A stretch of 64,000 nucleotides of DNA, from positions 65,773,802 through 65,837,801 of the forward strand of contig NC_012871.2 of the NCBI RefSeq assembly GCF_000003195.3, read 5' to 3'. The translations under genes were made by a program, and so were the position numbers. The notes under the pieces are model-generated. The model searched no databases. It worked only from the letters and a program-made list of their open reading frames with translations, and was not told the DNA's origin. Below, in pieces: positions 11,486 to 22,181 of the stretch. Each line of letters starts with the position of its first letter. The stretch's first letter is position 1. The DNA is from Sorghum bicolor. Its lineage: Eukaryota; Streptophyta; Magnoliopsida; Poales; Poaceae.

Positions 11486-14400
11486 CTAGCTTCCTTGGAT
11501 GCTATGATCTTGACGAACAAACTGGCCCTTGACCCGTGGACGCTGCTCTGCAAGTAATTTCCGGCTCTGGTACCGAACCTGCAAATGAATGTAAAGGCAT
11601 AAATCACAGGTCCTAGTAGGTGACATCAAGAATTGGATTGAAATGAAGATGTGCAATTAGTTGCTTACCTTCTTCTCAAAGCACCTGTCCTTCCTCTTTA
11701 GCCGGAATTTGTTCAGTGCAGCCTCTCGCTGGCTCAGGTGTCGTGAACCTTCGGTGCTTGGGGTTTCAGGAACGCCCTTATATACATTGGATGATTCAGT
11801 AGGGGCAGTGAACTGGTTGGAAGTGCTATCACAGCCACTGCTGCTCAGAGTATTTCTAGTGCTGTCTAGCATGGTACTAATTCCACTTTCACCAGTCATA
11901 GGAGAAATATGCCGTGGATCATCTTTAGGAACTTCAACACACAGCTGCTTCCCACTGGCACTCGGAGGACCTGTGACAAATTGTTCCTCTGCATTTTCAA
12001 CTGGTTTAGCACCCATTTCATTTGGCTCATTCTGTTGCGATTTTTGTGGCAGTGAAGTTGCTTGAGTTGATTCTTGCCACATGGATGTTTTGCTATTCCA
12101 AATGGGAGGAGCTGACTGTGGGTAGAATAGGGATGCCATCGGTGTACCATTCCAGAATGGCTGCCCATCAAATGTGAGACCTTGAACAGGGACAGGAAAT
12201 GGTACAACTCTAATAGGAGGACGATTTGTTTCAGTCATGTCTTGAGAGGGAGCTGCCGAATCTCCATTTTTATTTTCAACATCCATTAGTGTTTCTGAGG
12301 TGCTGCATAATTGACCATCACCAGCATTTCCTGAGGTGGACACAGCCCTGCAATTATACCTGTTGACAAGATACATCAAACAGTAAGATACAATAATGGG
12401 CACTTGTGGAACTTTGAAAACAAGCAAATTGTGCAGTAAGATACAGCAATGGGCACTTGAAGTTCCATGTCAAAGTTTATGTTGTGGCTACCATAGTTGG
12501 ATCTTTTATGCTTCGAGATCATCTCATGGTAAGTCACTATTAAAATTAGTCTCTTAGCTATGCTTGGAAAAGAAAAGATAAATGTCAAAAGTTATTGGGA
12601 AATTTTCTGTTAGCCTGTACCCAACTCTGACATAATAACCAGAGACGGAACCAGAGCAAATATATAGGGGGGGGGGGGGGGGGCGAGTATAGAAGATATG
12701 CATGAAGATTACACTTGGCTTAAGCTCCATCACTTAAAAATAACTAACTTTGCATGTACTCTTAAAGAAAGTTTCAGGAGTTAGGGGGGGCCATGGCCCC
12801 TGCTAGCCCCCCCCCCCCCTGGTTCCGTCACTGATAATAACAACCAGATCTGTAACTAGACTTATCTACTTTACAGAAGTTTTTAGGATGACGAAAGTAT
12901 AGTTATTATGAAAAGCCAAAGAAAGGAGCACTTACAAGGAAAATGCAGATGAAGTTGAATGGTTCAGTGTTCTTCTATCATTTTTATCATGGTTCTCCAA
13001 TTTTCCGTAGTCAGTTCTTCTAAGAGAAAGTTCCAACTGGTGTGCTGGGATGGAGCCCTTCTCATCATTTCCCCTAGATGTTGTTCTCATAGTATCCACC
13101 TCCCTCTGTGTGTTATGCTTCTGCTGATTATCCATAATGTGGACTAGGTCCATATCTTTGGAAGCTCTCTCAGAATTATTGTCATTCAAACATGTTCTTT
13201 TCTTTGGTGATAAATCATCTTCTCTTGTTGGAATCAAGTTATTATCCTTACCTGCTCCCACATCACAAGCAGGTTACATTAGTAAATTTCTTGCAGACAA
13301 ATTGTACATCACAAGTTGAAAAGATGGGGAAAAAATTACTTCGTATTTTGGTCTGTCCATTTAGCTCAACATTCTTGTGGCTAGGAATAGACAAATGCCT
13401 TTCAGTAGATTGCTTATACTCCAAAATGTTGTTAGTTTGCTTACTTTCAGCCTCCAGCTCTGACCGCGTGCAAGAACTCTGCATGAGGGGTATCAAATTC
13501 AGTCCATGAAGAAGTAAGTGAAGAAAAATATCCAAATTTGGCAAACAGCAACACAATCCCTGCTACCACATATCAGGAATTAAAGACTATGTGGTATGAC
13601 AGCTCGAAAAATATCGCAAAACGGATTTAATGTTACATCAACAGTCTAATACTTTAAAAAAGTTTCTATGACAACTATGCATGTGTACCACATTCTGATC
13701 CTGCAAGCAGCTAAAAAATACTTACCTTAATTTTTGGCAGGTGCATTTCATTTTACCATGCCCAAAAGGACCGAACTGTGATACTTCGCCAATAATAAAC
13801 ATTACTCTCATTCAACAAACAGTTCCATTACCCACCTGACTCGGAAAATTTATAAATTAGTTGCCTAATATTAACATATACCGAAATGGTTAAATGATGT
13901 CTCTGACATGACCTACTATCGGCTATGCTATGTGGGTAATGAAACTGTCTTTGTACCAAATATCTGGTGATAGAACATTGGAAATGTTATCGTTCGATCC
14001 TTACTGGGCAAAGTAAAATGAACAGCGCAAATGCCATATGTAACTCAGTAACTCACGGTAGCATTTTACAAGGCAATCATAAAATCTAGGCTACCATTAG
14101 TAGAATGAAACAGCATCTAGACAACATTATGCTCACTGATTTTAAAACTTACTTGAGCATCACTTTCTTGTTCACTGCATTCTCTATTTTTACGGGGCCC
14201 ATCTCTGTTCAAATTATCAGCTTTTGTCACGCCAGTCTTCTGTTCGATTCTTTCTGCAAGATTCTCTTCTTGTTGTATGTGGTGCACATCAGACCCACCG
14301 TTTGCCTGCAGATAAGGTAAGGTAAATTTAGAGAAAACTTAAGACTCATTACAGATATCAAATCTAAGTATACATGGATAAAGCATGAAAAGAAATGCAA

Positions 14401-16079
14401 TCATGCTGAAAAGATACAAATATGTCATCTTACCAGTTGTTTTCTCCAAACGTGCTGCCACAAGTTCCTTAATTCATTCTTTCTTATTGGCTTAACAAGA
14501 AAATCTGCTGCGCCCTTTAGCATGCATTTGAAAACCATGCTAACTGAGTCGTGGGAAGACATCACTGGATGACATAAAACAGCATTAGACTTAGTCGTGG
14601 CACTTATTAGATCAGAGAGAGAGAGAGAGAACACGAGAAGATTGACATACTTATAACAGGGATGTTCTTGGACGCATCATGCTCCATGATTGTGGATAAC
14701 AAGAGGAACCCAGACATCAAAGGCAGATCAACTTCAGTTAAAACAAGGTCAATGTTGAAAGATTTTTCCTTTAATATGTCCCACGCCTTCACACCATCAG
14801 AGGCTGCAGCAACTGCATGAATAAAATGTAATACATGAGGCTGATGAAAAATACCATTTCTAAAATTTAAAAATGGCGTTACTCGAACAAACCCAATAGT
14901 GTAAACAATAAAATAAGTTACCTAAAAAAGCTAAGTTAATTACTATAAAAAAGATCATAGACCCTAACCACAATTCTAACTATGCTAGAGAATTGTGGCA
15001 GTACAAGATTTAACATCCGGACTTTAGAGGCAGAAGTCCCCCCCTCATGAAGGTAGCGATAATTATTGTCCTATAGTTAAACGTGTCCTAGTTGTACATG
15101 GCTCATGTGAACTTCAAGTGGCCTAAAGAGCAGGCAGCACCGCAGCACCACTATACACCAAATCACATCAGTATGGTCGCATAGAGCAATGTTTTCTTAG
15201 GCCTTGTTTAGTTCCCAAAAAAAATTTCAAAATTTTTCAGATTCTCAGTCACATCGAATCTTTAGACACATGCATAAAGTATTAAATATAGACAACAATA
15301 AAAACTAATTGTACAGTTTGGTCGAAATTGACGAGACGAATCTTTTGAACCTAGTTAATCCATGATTGGACAATATTTGTCAAATACAAACGAAAAAGCT
15401 ACCGTGGCGATTTTGCAAAATATTTTGGAACTAAACAAGGCCTTAACATTCATCTACTGCAGCAGGCCAGCAGTTCACACTAGAAGATTCAGGAAGGGAG
15501 GTGACCGTCAAATATCTTAAGATCACTGTCAAATAAAAACCACGATTACGAAATTACCCACACTGACCAAAAATAAAAATTGTCTCCTGGAAAGCAGGCG
15601 TATCACACCAGGCAGGCAACGTAAATATAGCAGATCTCCCAAATTTACTGCCCAGAAGCACGAGCACTTTCCGAAACTGGCAAGTTTTCTACCCAAGGCC
15701 AAACTGCACTTCGATTGGTTCCAACAAACTAACACCGGCAACCACCATTGCACATACGACTCAGCTCAGCGTCATACTCTGTCTTTGATTACGTTTTAGC
15801 CGCTCTTAACCCCTAATTAACCCTGCACAGGCAATCAATCGATTCGACTCGCGGGCGAAGGCAGTGCGCACCTCGGTAGCCGCACTTGCGGAGCAGCGCG
15901 GAGATGACGTGGCGCGTGGAGTCGTCGCCCTCGGCGAGCAGCACACGCACCGGCATCCTTGGCAGCATCCGCGTCTCCCTGCTCGACCCCTCCGCCGCCG
16001 CGGCCTCTGCGTCCTCCTCGCCCTCACCGTCCTCCAAATCCACCACCACCTTCACCACCTCATCTACTCCTCCCCCCAT
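11486..16079 (-). CDS. PRR95: pseudo-response regulator PRR95, circadian clock
   Basis: A nuclear transcriptional repressor of the plant clock, 630 aa in 8 exons: 16079-15872, 14812-14651, 14564-14434, 14305-14153, 13478-13340, 13251-12936, 12359-11669 and 11578-11486. Reading frames join at every border. A receiver-like domain (about 43-165) starts [17 protein letters not shown]. Its phospho-acceptor Asp is replaced by Glu ([13 protein letters not shown]), as is usual for plant PRRs. The middle has acidic and Ser-rich stretches, the PRR-typical block [20 protein letters not shown], and a C-terminal CCT domain ([20 protein letters not shown], then [20 protein letters not shown]) split by the last intron. 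I chose ATG 16079 (MGGGVDEVV) because a TATA-like box at 16258 would put transcription start near the upstream in-frame ATG at 16238. The match to the rice PRR95 pattern is from memory and strong. Introns hold a hAT MITE and a Tourist MITE. Confidence 0.93.
12640..12833. mobile_element. hAT-type MITE in a PRR95 intron, with long G and C runs
   Basis: The terminal repeats are CAGAGACGGAACCAG on the left and CTGGTTCCGTCACTG on the right. They are flanked by a perfect 8-bp duplication ATAATAAC (12632-12639 and 12834-12841), typical of hAT elements. Just inside lie a run of 17 G (from about 12667) and a run of about 14 C (from about 12807). Confidence 0.88.
15200..15442. mobile_element. Tourist MITE, intact, in PRR95 intron 1
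   Basis: The ends GGCCTTGTTTAGTTCC and GGAACTAAACAAGGCC are perfect inverted repeats. TTA flanks both sides (15197-15199 and 15443-15445). At 243 bp this is the best-preserved copy of the family in the window. Confidence 0.92.
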
Positions 16080-16257
16080 TCCGACCTCCGCAACTCCTCG
16101 CCGGAGTGGATTCCGACAACCACTTTCTCTCCCTCTTCTCGAACTCGGCAAGTCGCCACTTGGAAGTTGGAAGTTCGGAAGAAACTGGAATTGGTGGTGG
16201 GCTGCGAAATCAAATGCCAGTTTGTGAGAGAACGACAAAGGCCGAAGCGCCGCGGCC

Positions 16258-16263
16258 TATATA
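16258..16263 (-). promoter_or_regulatory. TATA-like box of PRR95
   Basis: On the minus strand the sequence GTATATAGGC lies about 180 bp before the chosen ATG. Transcription would start near 16230, which disfavours the upstream in-frame ATG at 16238. Confidence 0.5.
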
Positions 16264-16565
16264 CATACACGCAACCTCCGCCACAGACAAGTGGGCCATG
16301 TACCCGCTGGCCCGGCTAACCAGTGGGCGTTGGAGGCGGTGGCAGTTGGTGAGCTCGGGCTCCCGCGGCCAGCGAGGTGGGGCCATGAAATATCTGCAGC
16401 CACTCGACCGGTGGGCGCGCCCGCCACGTCAGGCGATCGAGCGGTTTGGCCCGCGGACCCAGGGTCCCCCGGGTCCCACGATGACGTGGCGGGAGCCTGG
16501 TTGAGTGGTTGGGATATTTCACGCGAGGGGGGGTGAGAGGCCGATATTTTCTGGAGCGGTGGGGA

Positions 16566-16621
16566 CACGTGGTAGGCCCGGAGCTAAAGGACCAGATCTA
16601 CGGCCGGGACAGCGACACGTG
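16566..16621. promoter_or_regulatory. two G-boxes in the PRR95 promoter
   Basis: GACACGTGG occurs twice, with CACGTG cores at 16566-16571 and 16616-16621, exactly 50 bp apart and about 500 bp upstream of the PRR95 ATG. G-boxes are bound by bHLH (PIF) and bZIP factors and are common in clock-gene promoters. Use here is inferred. Confidence 0.55.
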
Positions 16622-17963
16622 GTGGATCGAGAGGGCCGAGAACAGGGGGGATCGTGTGGTCGAGGATGGGGTGGGCCCTCGCTTCGTTGGATCGTGCGGT
16701 TGTGGTGCGGAGCAGGAAACCCTTGTGGCGGGAATGTTTATTTGGCGGTGTCAGGTGCACTGGTGGTTGGCGTTTCGTCGCGGCCGCGATAATATCTTGC
16801 GCCTGTGCTTGGTACAACTCGTGGTTGGTGTTGGTTTGCCTGCCAAGCACGTCGTATATACAGTATAAAATAAAATAAAAAAATGATACCAGTAGATGCG
16901 GATACTATCCGGCTTGTTTGAGTGGCTGGGGCGGATAGCTACTTTTTTTTTCCTTCATGGATTTGGTGTTGTTTGCATGTGCCATTTGTAACGTTGGATA
17001 TCGCTGAAGTTCTACTCAAGGCTCTCTATCTTTCTTTTCACTCATATAGTCTCCTTCGAGCAATTGAGATTTGCGGACCTGAAGGCCTTATAGAACAGAG
17101 TACGGCATTTTATAAAAATAGTGGTGTATACATCCAATATCGAGACTAATGTTCTTTATAAGTATATTGTTTTTTTAGTAAACGAGTTCAAGTGTAGTGT
17201 TATTTGTGCACAAGACCGTGCACCTACGCTCGTTGAGGGGCCTTTGTTTTAGTTTTGTGAGCATGCATGAGGAGCATCTTTTATTAGGAGAAAAATATTT
17301 GTTCTAGTTCTACCGGTGCTCTTAATAGTAGCTTCTTGTTGTTTTGGAGGAAATTGTTCTTTGGAATAGCTTGGTGTAGAGTCATGACTCTGCCACTGTA
17401 CATAAGAGAGCCTCGTGACATTACAAGTTCATCAAATAAGAGGAGTAACTAAATCACAAAGTTTGTCATAATTATTATATAAGCATATTTCCAATACATT
17501 GTTTCATGTAACATTCTCAGAAGATGTTAGTTCGAATGAAGATATACTGACCACACTAAATCGCATAATGTGGTTGGTTTATTAAGAACTACCACCTCTC
17601 CACAAAGAATCCGATTTTAATATAGGGCTAAGTAAAACTTCTTAGATTCAAACATTTTTTAATAAAATACTAATATTTATCTTACTAAATAGGTATTGTT
17701 AGTTTCTTTATGAGACATATTTTTATAGTATACATATTTTTAGAGTCATAAATATTGATATTATTTTTAGAAACTTAGTTCAACACAAAATAGTTACCTT
17801 AGATATGCCACAAATAGTTTAAATTTGTGTGGTACTCGTGAAATAAGTATATATGACACTATAACTTGCCTTAAGAGGTTGCCATATACTAAACAAAAGC
17901 AGTAATTAAGTTCATTTGAGCGGCGCTTTTTTTATATAGGTGTAAAAAGGAAAAGGGCTGATA
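16622..17963. other. intergenic, AT-rich toward the right
   Basis: Upstream DNA of PRR95. No gene is recognised; small open frames lack domains. Confidence 0.4.
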
Positions 17964-18217
17964 CTCCTTTCGTCCGACCTTACGTTCCATTAAACTAGTA
18001 GTTTTGTTTTATATCTTTAAAAAAGTCTTTATAAATCCAAATCTATCAAATGATATACGTGTTTAATGTATGTATGAAAGTTGCATAAAATAACCCTCAT
18101 GATGTATCTTAAGACATAACTAATATGATATCGAACTATATAAAATTTTAGAAATTGAAGATTAAAATAAAAAAATATTTAATTTAGAATAGATGTAAAA
18201 TAATGGAACTGATGAGG
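17964..18217. mobile_element. eroded Stowaway-like MITE
   Basis: It begins TACTCCTTTCGTCC, a variant of the Stowaway end, and has the AT-rich core with ACTAATATGATATC typical of these elements. The right end is decayed (GGAACTGATGAGGG). Confidence 0.45.
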
Positions 18218-18592
18218 GGCAATATTGCAAATGTGCACGTAAAGAAAAAGCTCAATTCCAGTGAAACAGTTGTCTGTCGAAATGTCGACAACTAGCAATC
18301 AAAGGTGAATAGACGACTGCAAAAAAAAGAATGGCGGAGATATGTCCAACGCATCGACCTAGAATAAAAAAGGAAAAGGGCAATGGCAGAACATGGGAAC
18401 AAAATGCTTCCGGAGCACTAGCATCCACAGAACAAAATTCTATCCCGCCAGCCACTCGAGTCCGCGCCACGAGCTCCATCCAAAGTCGTGGCGCTACCTG
18501 TAATCCACTCGCTCATGATCACCACTTGACAGAAAACCAAAACAACGCACCGCAGCGAGATATTCTCTAGTATCTTTGAGAGCTAACCGAGT

Positions 18593-20253
18593 AGATATTT
18601 TCCTCTCTTGATCACTCTTGGCTAGTCTCCGAAAAAAGCAAAGATATTTTTGCCTCCAGCGCGCACAATCGCGCACCGGCGAACGAACGAGACAAGTGGC
18701 TGGAGGCGGTGGATAATCCACGGCCACTCTCAGCCAGCCAGCCAGCCAGCGGGGGAGGAGACAACGCCGTGGCGTGGGGTCCCGATCCAAAACCACTCGG
18801 TACTCGGTATCGTCGTCTGGTTGAGGTCGTTTCTGGGTTTCCAAGGTATCACGGGCTCCGTCCGACGTGGCGCACTAATATCTCCCTCTTGTGTGCATCG
18901 CGGCCCCCGACTGCCTGCCTGCCTTCCGCATGGGCTGCTGCAAGTTGCGGCAAATTCAGACGCACCAATTGGTCGCGATGGGATAGATCATGTCATCATG
19001 CGTGGGAATCCTGTTCTCAAGCCTACCTGATTTGAGATCTCACCGAGTGATCGATCGGTCGCGATGGGATAGTACCCTTCACGTGGCTCGGCGTGGACCT
19101 GTCGCTCTGAATCTCTGATAATTTTTCTCAATTTTCCGTGGCCATCTGTTTGTGTGAGAAACTGAGCAAGCCGGCCAGACGTGAGAGGAGGGGGTTCAAA
19201 AAGGTTTTCAGCTTCCGCCGGTGTCGCCGACGGACGTACGCCAAAGCGACCCGCAACTTCCCACCATTTCCGGCCATGTGGACTGCGTTTCTACCGCCGC
19301 GTTCGCGTCGAGCACCGTGGATGACGCTGGACCACACAGGACACGACCGGCGCGGGCGGGGAGATGCGGCTCAGCAGCTGGCATTCCGATCCCGGGGGAA
19401 AAAATGGAAATATCTCGGGGGTGGCCTCGTAGTCGTAGTCGTAGTCGTAGATGATGAGGTGAGGAATCATGGAACCAAACCGTGGTTGTGGGTGGCGCTC
19501 CGGCCTCCAGGGCGGCACCGGCACTCGTGCCCACCGCCCACCAGGGGCTCCCGTTGGCCGTTGGCGCCACTTGGCTCACAGCACAGGCTCACGCTCACCC
19601 AGCTGCGTCAGCTTCGGTGGGTCCGCGCAGATATTTTCATTTTGAAAGTTCGCGCAGATATTTTTTTGTTTTTCACCAACGGGCGCAAGATCTTTTTTCC
19701 GGATCCGCGCTTTTGGCGGCAAGGGACGAGCATACACACTTCTGGACGGACCGGTCGAGGGGTCGAGTGGTGGAAGAGCTCGATTCGGACGTCGCTATCG
19801 TGGTAGAAACCGAGGGCCTGGCCATATCTACACACTTTTGCGTGGTTGAGAACGCCAGCCAGCGCGCTGCCGTGCCGTCCGAGCATCGAACGTTCTTCCG
19901 GTCTCGAGAGGAGTAGAGGAGGAGGCTGGAGAGGCGGACGAGGCAAAAGCGGATCCGGGGGCGCAGACCAGCGAAAAGGAGGGCGAAACGAGAGGTGGAG
20001 CTGCGTCCGGCAGCTGGGCTGGCTGGCTGGCCCGGACAGACATGTGTGGCGTCTGGCCACCACCGCGCGATCGGCGATCCGTGCGTGCGTGCTTGATGAG
20101 TGGAAACGTGGAGGAGAGGGGTTTATTTTGGAATCATTACCACTTCCAGTAAACCAAACACACGCTTTACAGGTGGTTACGGCTTATGGGGCGAGTTGGC
20201 TTTGATCGCTCCACCACCACACGCAACGCCACCGGACGATGAGGAAAATATCT
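18593..20253. promoter_or_regulatory. cluster of five evening elements
   Basis: Exact AAAATATCT (or its complement AGATATTTT) occurs at 18593-18601, 18642-18650, 19629-19637, 19656-19664 and 20245-20253. One-mismatch forms (GAAATATCT) lie near 19408 and 20310, and another near 16387. Two copies sit in a repeated 14-mer, CGCGCAGATATTTT, 27 bp apart. The evening element is the known binding site for CCA1/LHY/RVE MYB-like clock factors. The cluster is 2.5-4.2 kb upstream of PRR95 and 1.9-3.6 kb upstream of the PPR gene. The region is GC-rich with no convincing coding frame; a non-coding transcript or distal enhancer is possible. Confidence 0.55.
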
Positions 20254-20563
20254 CCTCTGGTAGCGCCTGTTGACAAGTAGTAGTACTCTAGATATGCGAG
20301 ATCACGAGGAAATATCTTCCGAGGGGGATAGTTTTTCTAAATATCCGGCCAAACACACTGGCCTACGGCGTTGCTAACCATACATCTTTTTTTTTTCCGA
20401 ACAATCGTGGCAAGCCATTAGCCAACATGATTACAGCATCACTCTGTGGCCCTCAGTTCGTGCAGCATCGCCGCCGTTTGTCTGCCTACTTGGCTCGCTC
20501 GCCAGAAGCTACGCTCACTCTTCACCGGCCACCGGGCACCAGATGCCAGTCCCATCGTGCTAA

Positions 20564-20884
20564 GGGCGCTCCCAATACTAAAAACTACGTGTAGTTTCTA
20601 TACTTATTAATTTCTATAGACACTATGTATAGAAACTATGGTCCCAATAGGTAGTTTATATACAATAATTTGTTATCCAATCATATTCATTCTCTCTCCA
20701 TTCTCAACCAATCGTATCACTTCATGTCTTGGATTTCGTGTAGACATGGTTTTTAAGTTAGACCCAGTTTCTATGATTTTTACTCTATCTCTTCAATAAC
20801 TACCTTGCCACCTCAACAAAATGCTTAGGTGACACCATAATTAATGTCTATAGAAACTATGCTGGTTTCTGTATTGGGAGTGCC
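20564..20884. mobile_element. MITE with GCTCCCAATAC ends
   Basis: The left end GGGCGCTCCCAATAC is mirrored by GTATTGGGAGTGCC at the right. The interior has repeated TAGTTTCTATA/TATAGAAACTA strings. The flanking bases (TAA left, ATT right) do not form a clean duplication. Confidence 0.7.
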
Positions 20885-21002
20885 ATTCTTCTTTGAACTA
20901 CGATACATGTAGCTGCGAACTCCTCTAGACACTACCTGGCTCATGTCCATGCAGCCGAGATTGGCTTTTAAATTTGCCTCAAGAAGATTCAGATCTTTGT
21001 TT

Positions 21003-21326
21003 TTATAATTAACTGGAATAATTTATAACTGCAGTTCTATGATCTAATCATGGTAAAATTTTTATGGTGGTATAATTACCGTATGCGTGAACTGTAATAA
21101 AAATTTCATACTCATTAGATAATGTATACCTTAGTTATAGATTTATAGATTTATTTAGGGTTTATGCTTGTTAAATCTAAATAAATCTATAACTAAGTTA
21201 TACTTTATCCAATGAATATGAAATTTTTACTACAATTCAATCAGACAATAATAGGGCCACCATAAAAATTTCATCACAATTAGAACATAGAAACTAAATT
21301 TATGAATTATTCTAACTAATTATAGA
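21003..21326. repeat. 320-bp imperfect foldback (long inverted repeat)
   Basis: The left arm (about 21003-21158) pairs with the right arm (about 21168-21326) over roughly 155 bp, at around three-quarters identity by eye. Matching blocks include ATAATTAACTGGAATAATT, AAATTTTTATGGTGG, AAAAATTTCATA and ACTTAGTTATAGATTTAT. The loop is under 15 bp. A transcript would form a long hairpin. It adjoins the dispersed AT-rich repeat to its right. Confidence 0.75.
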
Positions 21327-21640
21327 AAAATATATATCTAAATTTATAACAAAACCTTTGTACTAAAGCATACTATATTATATATTCACTATATATATCT
21401 ACCCATGCAGAGTAAAAAAAATTATTTTCTATTTTATGATTTTTGTGTGGTTTACTATAAATTTTCAAAGACTCAACCTAAATAAAAAAAAGACAACAGA
21501 ACTACTCCAGTGAGGTAGAATGTACGGTTTAAAAGGTGAAGGGAGATAGTCTATCCGGTTTTGAAGTTTAAGCAGGAAAAACAGACTTTTGTAAAAGTTA
21601 GAGGAAAAGTGGATTTTTTTCTCCAAATTGTATTGAACCA
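21327..21640. repeat. AT-rich dispersed repeat, second copy
   Basis: This matches the order of motifs at 2995-3540: GTACTAAAGCATA, a TATATATTCACT core, CCAGTGAGGTAGAAT, then a purine-rich end. It is non-coding and may be the edge of a larger element that includes the adjacent foldback. Confidence 0.5.
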
Positions 21641-21692
21641 TCTACGGCCCGACTATACGAAGCCCAATATTGCTATACAACTGCATCCGTTA

Positions 21693-21979
21693 GACTATCT
21701 CCAACAATCGTCACCCAAAATACAAGACCCATTTGTCCTTTGGGTAGCGCTACAGGTAAAAGGTTCCATATCTATTTTTAGTCTTCTCCAACAACAAGAC
21801 CTAAAAGACAACACTCTCTGCAAATGGGTCTCGAGGAGAGAGGATACCCAAATTTGGGTTATGTCTCTCCTGATACCCAAAATAGGTCTTCTGTATGGGT
21901 ACTCTGTTGGAGGCTATAGGTATTGTGTTGGAGACCCATTTTAGGTTTGGGTTCCCAAATGCTCTCCCTGGAGATAGCC
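21693..21979. mobile_element. Tourist-like MITE, TTA duplication
   Basis: The ends GACTATCTCCA and TGGAGATAGCC are inverted repeats, flanked by TTA at 21690-21692 and 21980-21982. The interior holds repeated ACCCAAA/TTTGGGT and CTCCAACA strings. It ends about 200 bp before the PPR start codon. Confidence 0.75.
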
Positions 21980-22181
21980 TTAGGCGTAAACGGTTACAGG
22001 AGCGGTCATCGGCCCTAAATCAAAGAGCAAAACACATATCTCGGCCCACCTTTCAGCCCAGCCCATAAGGCCACTAGTCATCAGAGAAATATTCCTTCGC
22101 TCCGTTCCATCTCGCGGCACCTGTAGCTGTAGGCTGTAGCCCACTGCTAAACCACGCCGCCCCGCCATTACAGCCGCGCCG

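Noticed and set aside
16079..16238. PRR95 starting at the upstream in-frame ATG (16238)
   Set aside because: The added residues are not PRR-like, and the TATA-like box at 16258 would place transcription start at about that ATG.
15864..16504. Plus-strand open frames over PRR95 exon 1
   Set aside because: Proline/serine-rich shadows of the minus-strand coding exon.
19138..19806. 222-codon open frame in the evening-element region
   Set aside because: No domain; contains a valine run from a (GTAGTC)n repeat; composition unlike a real protein.
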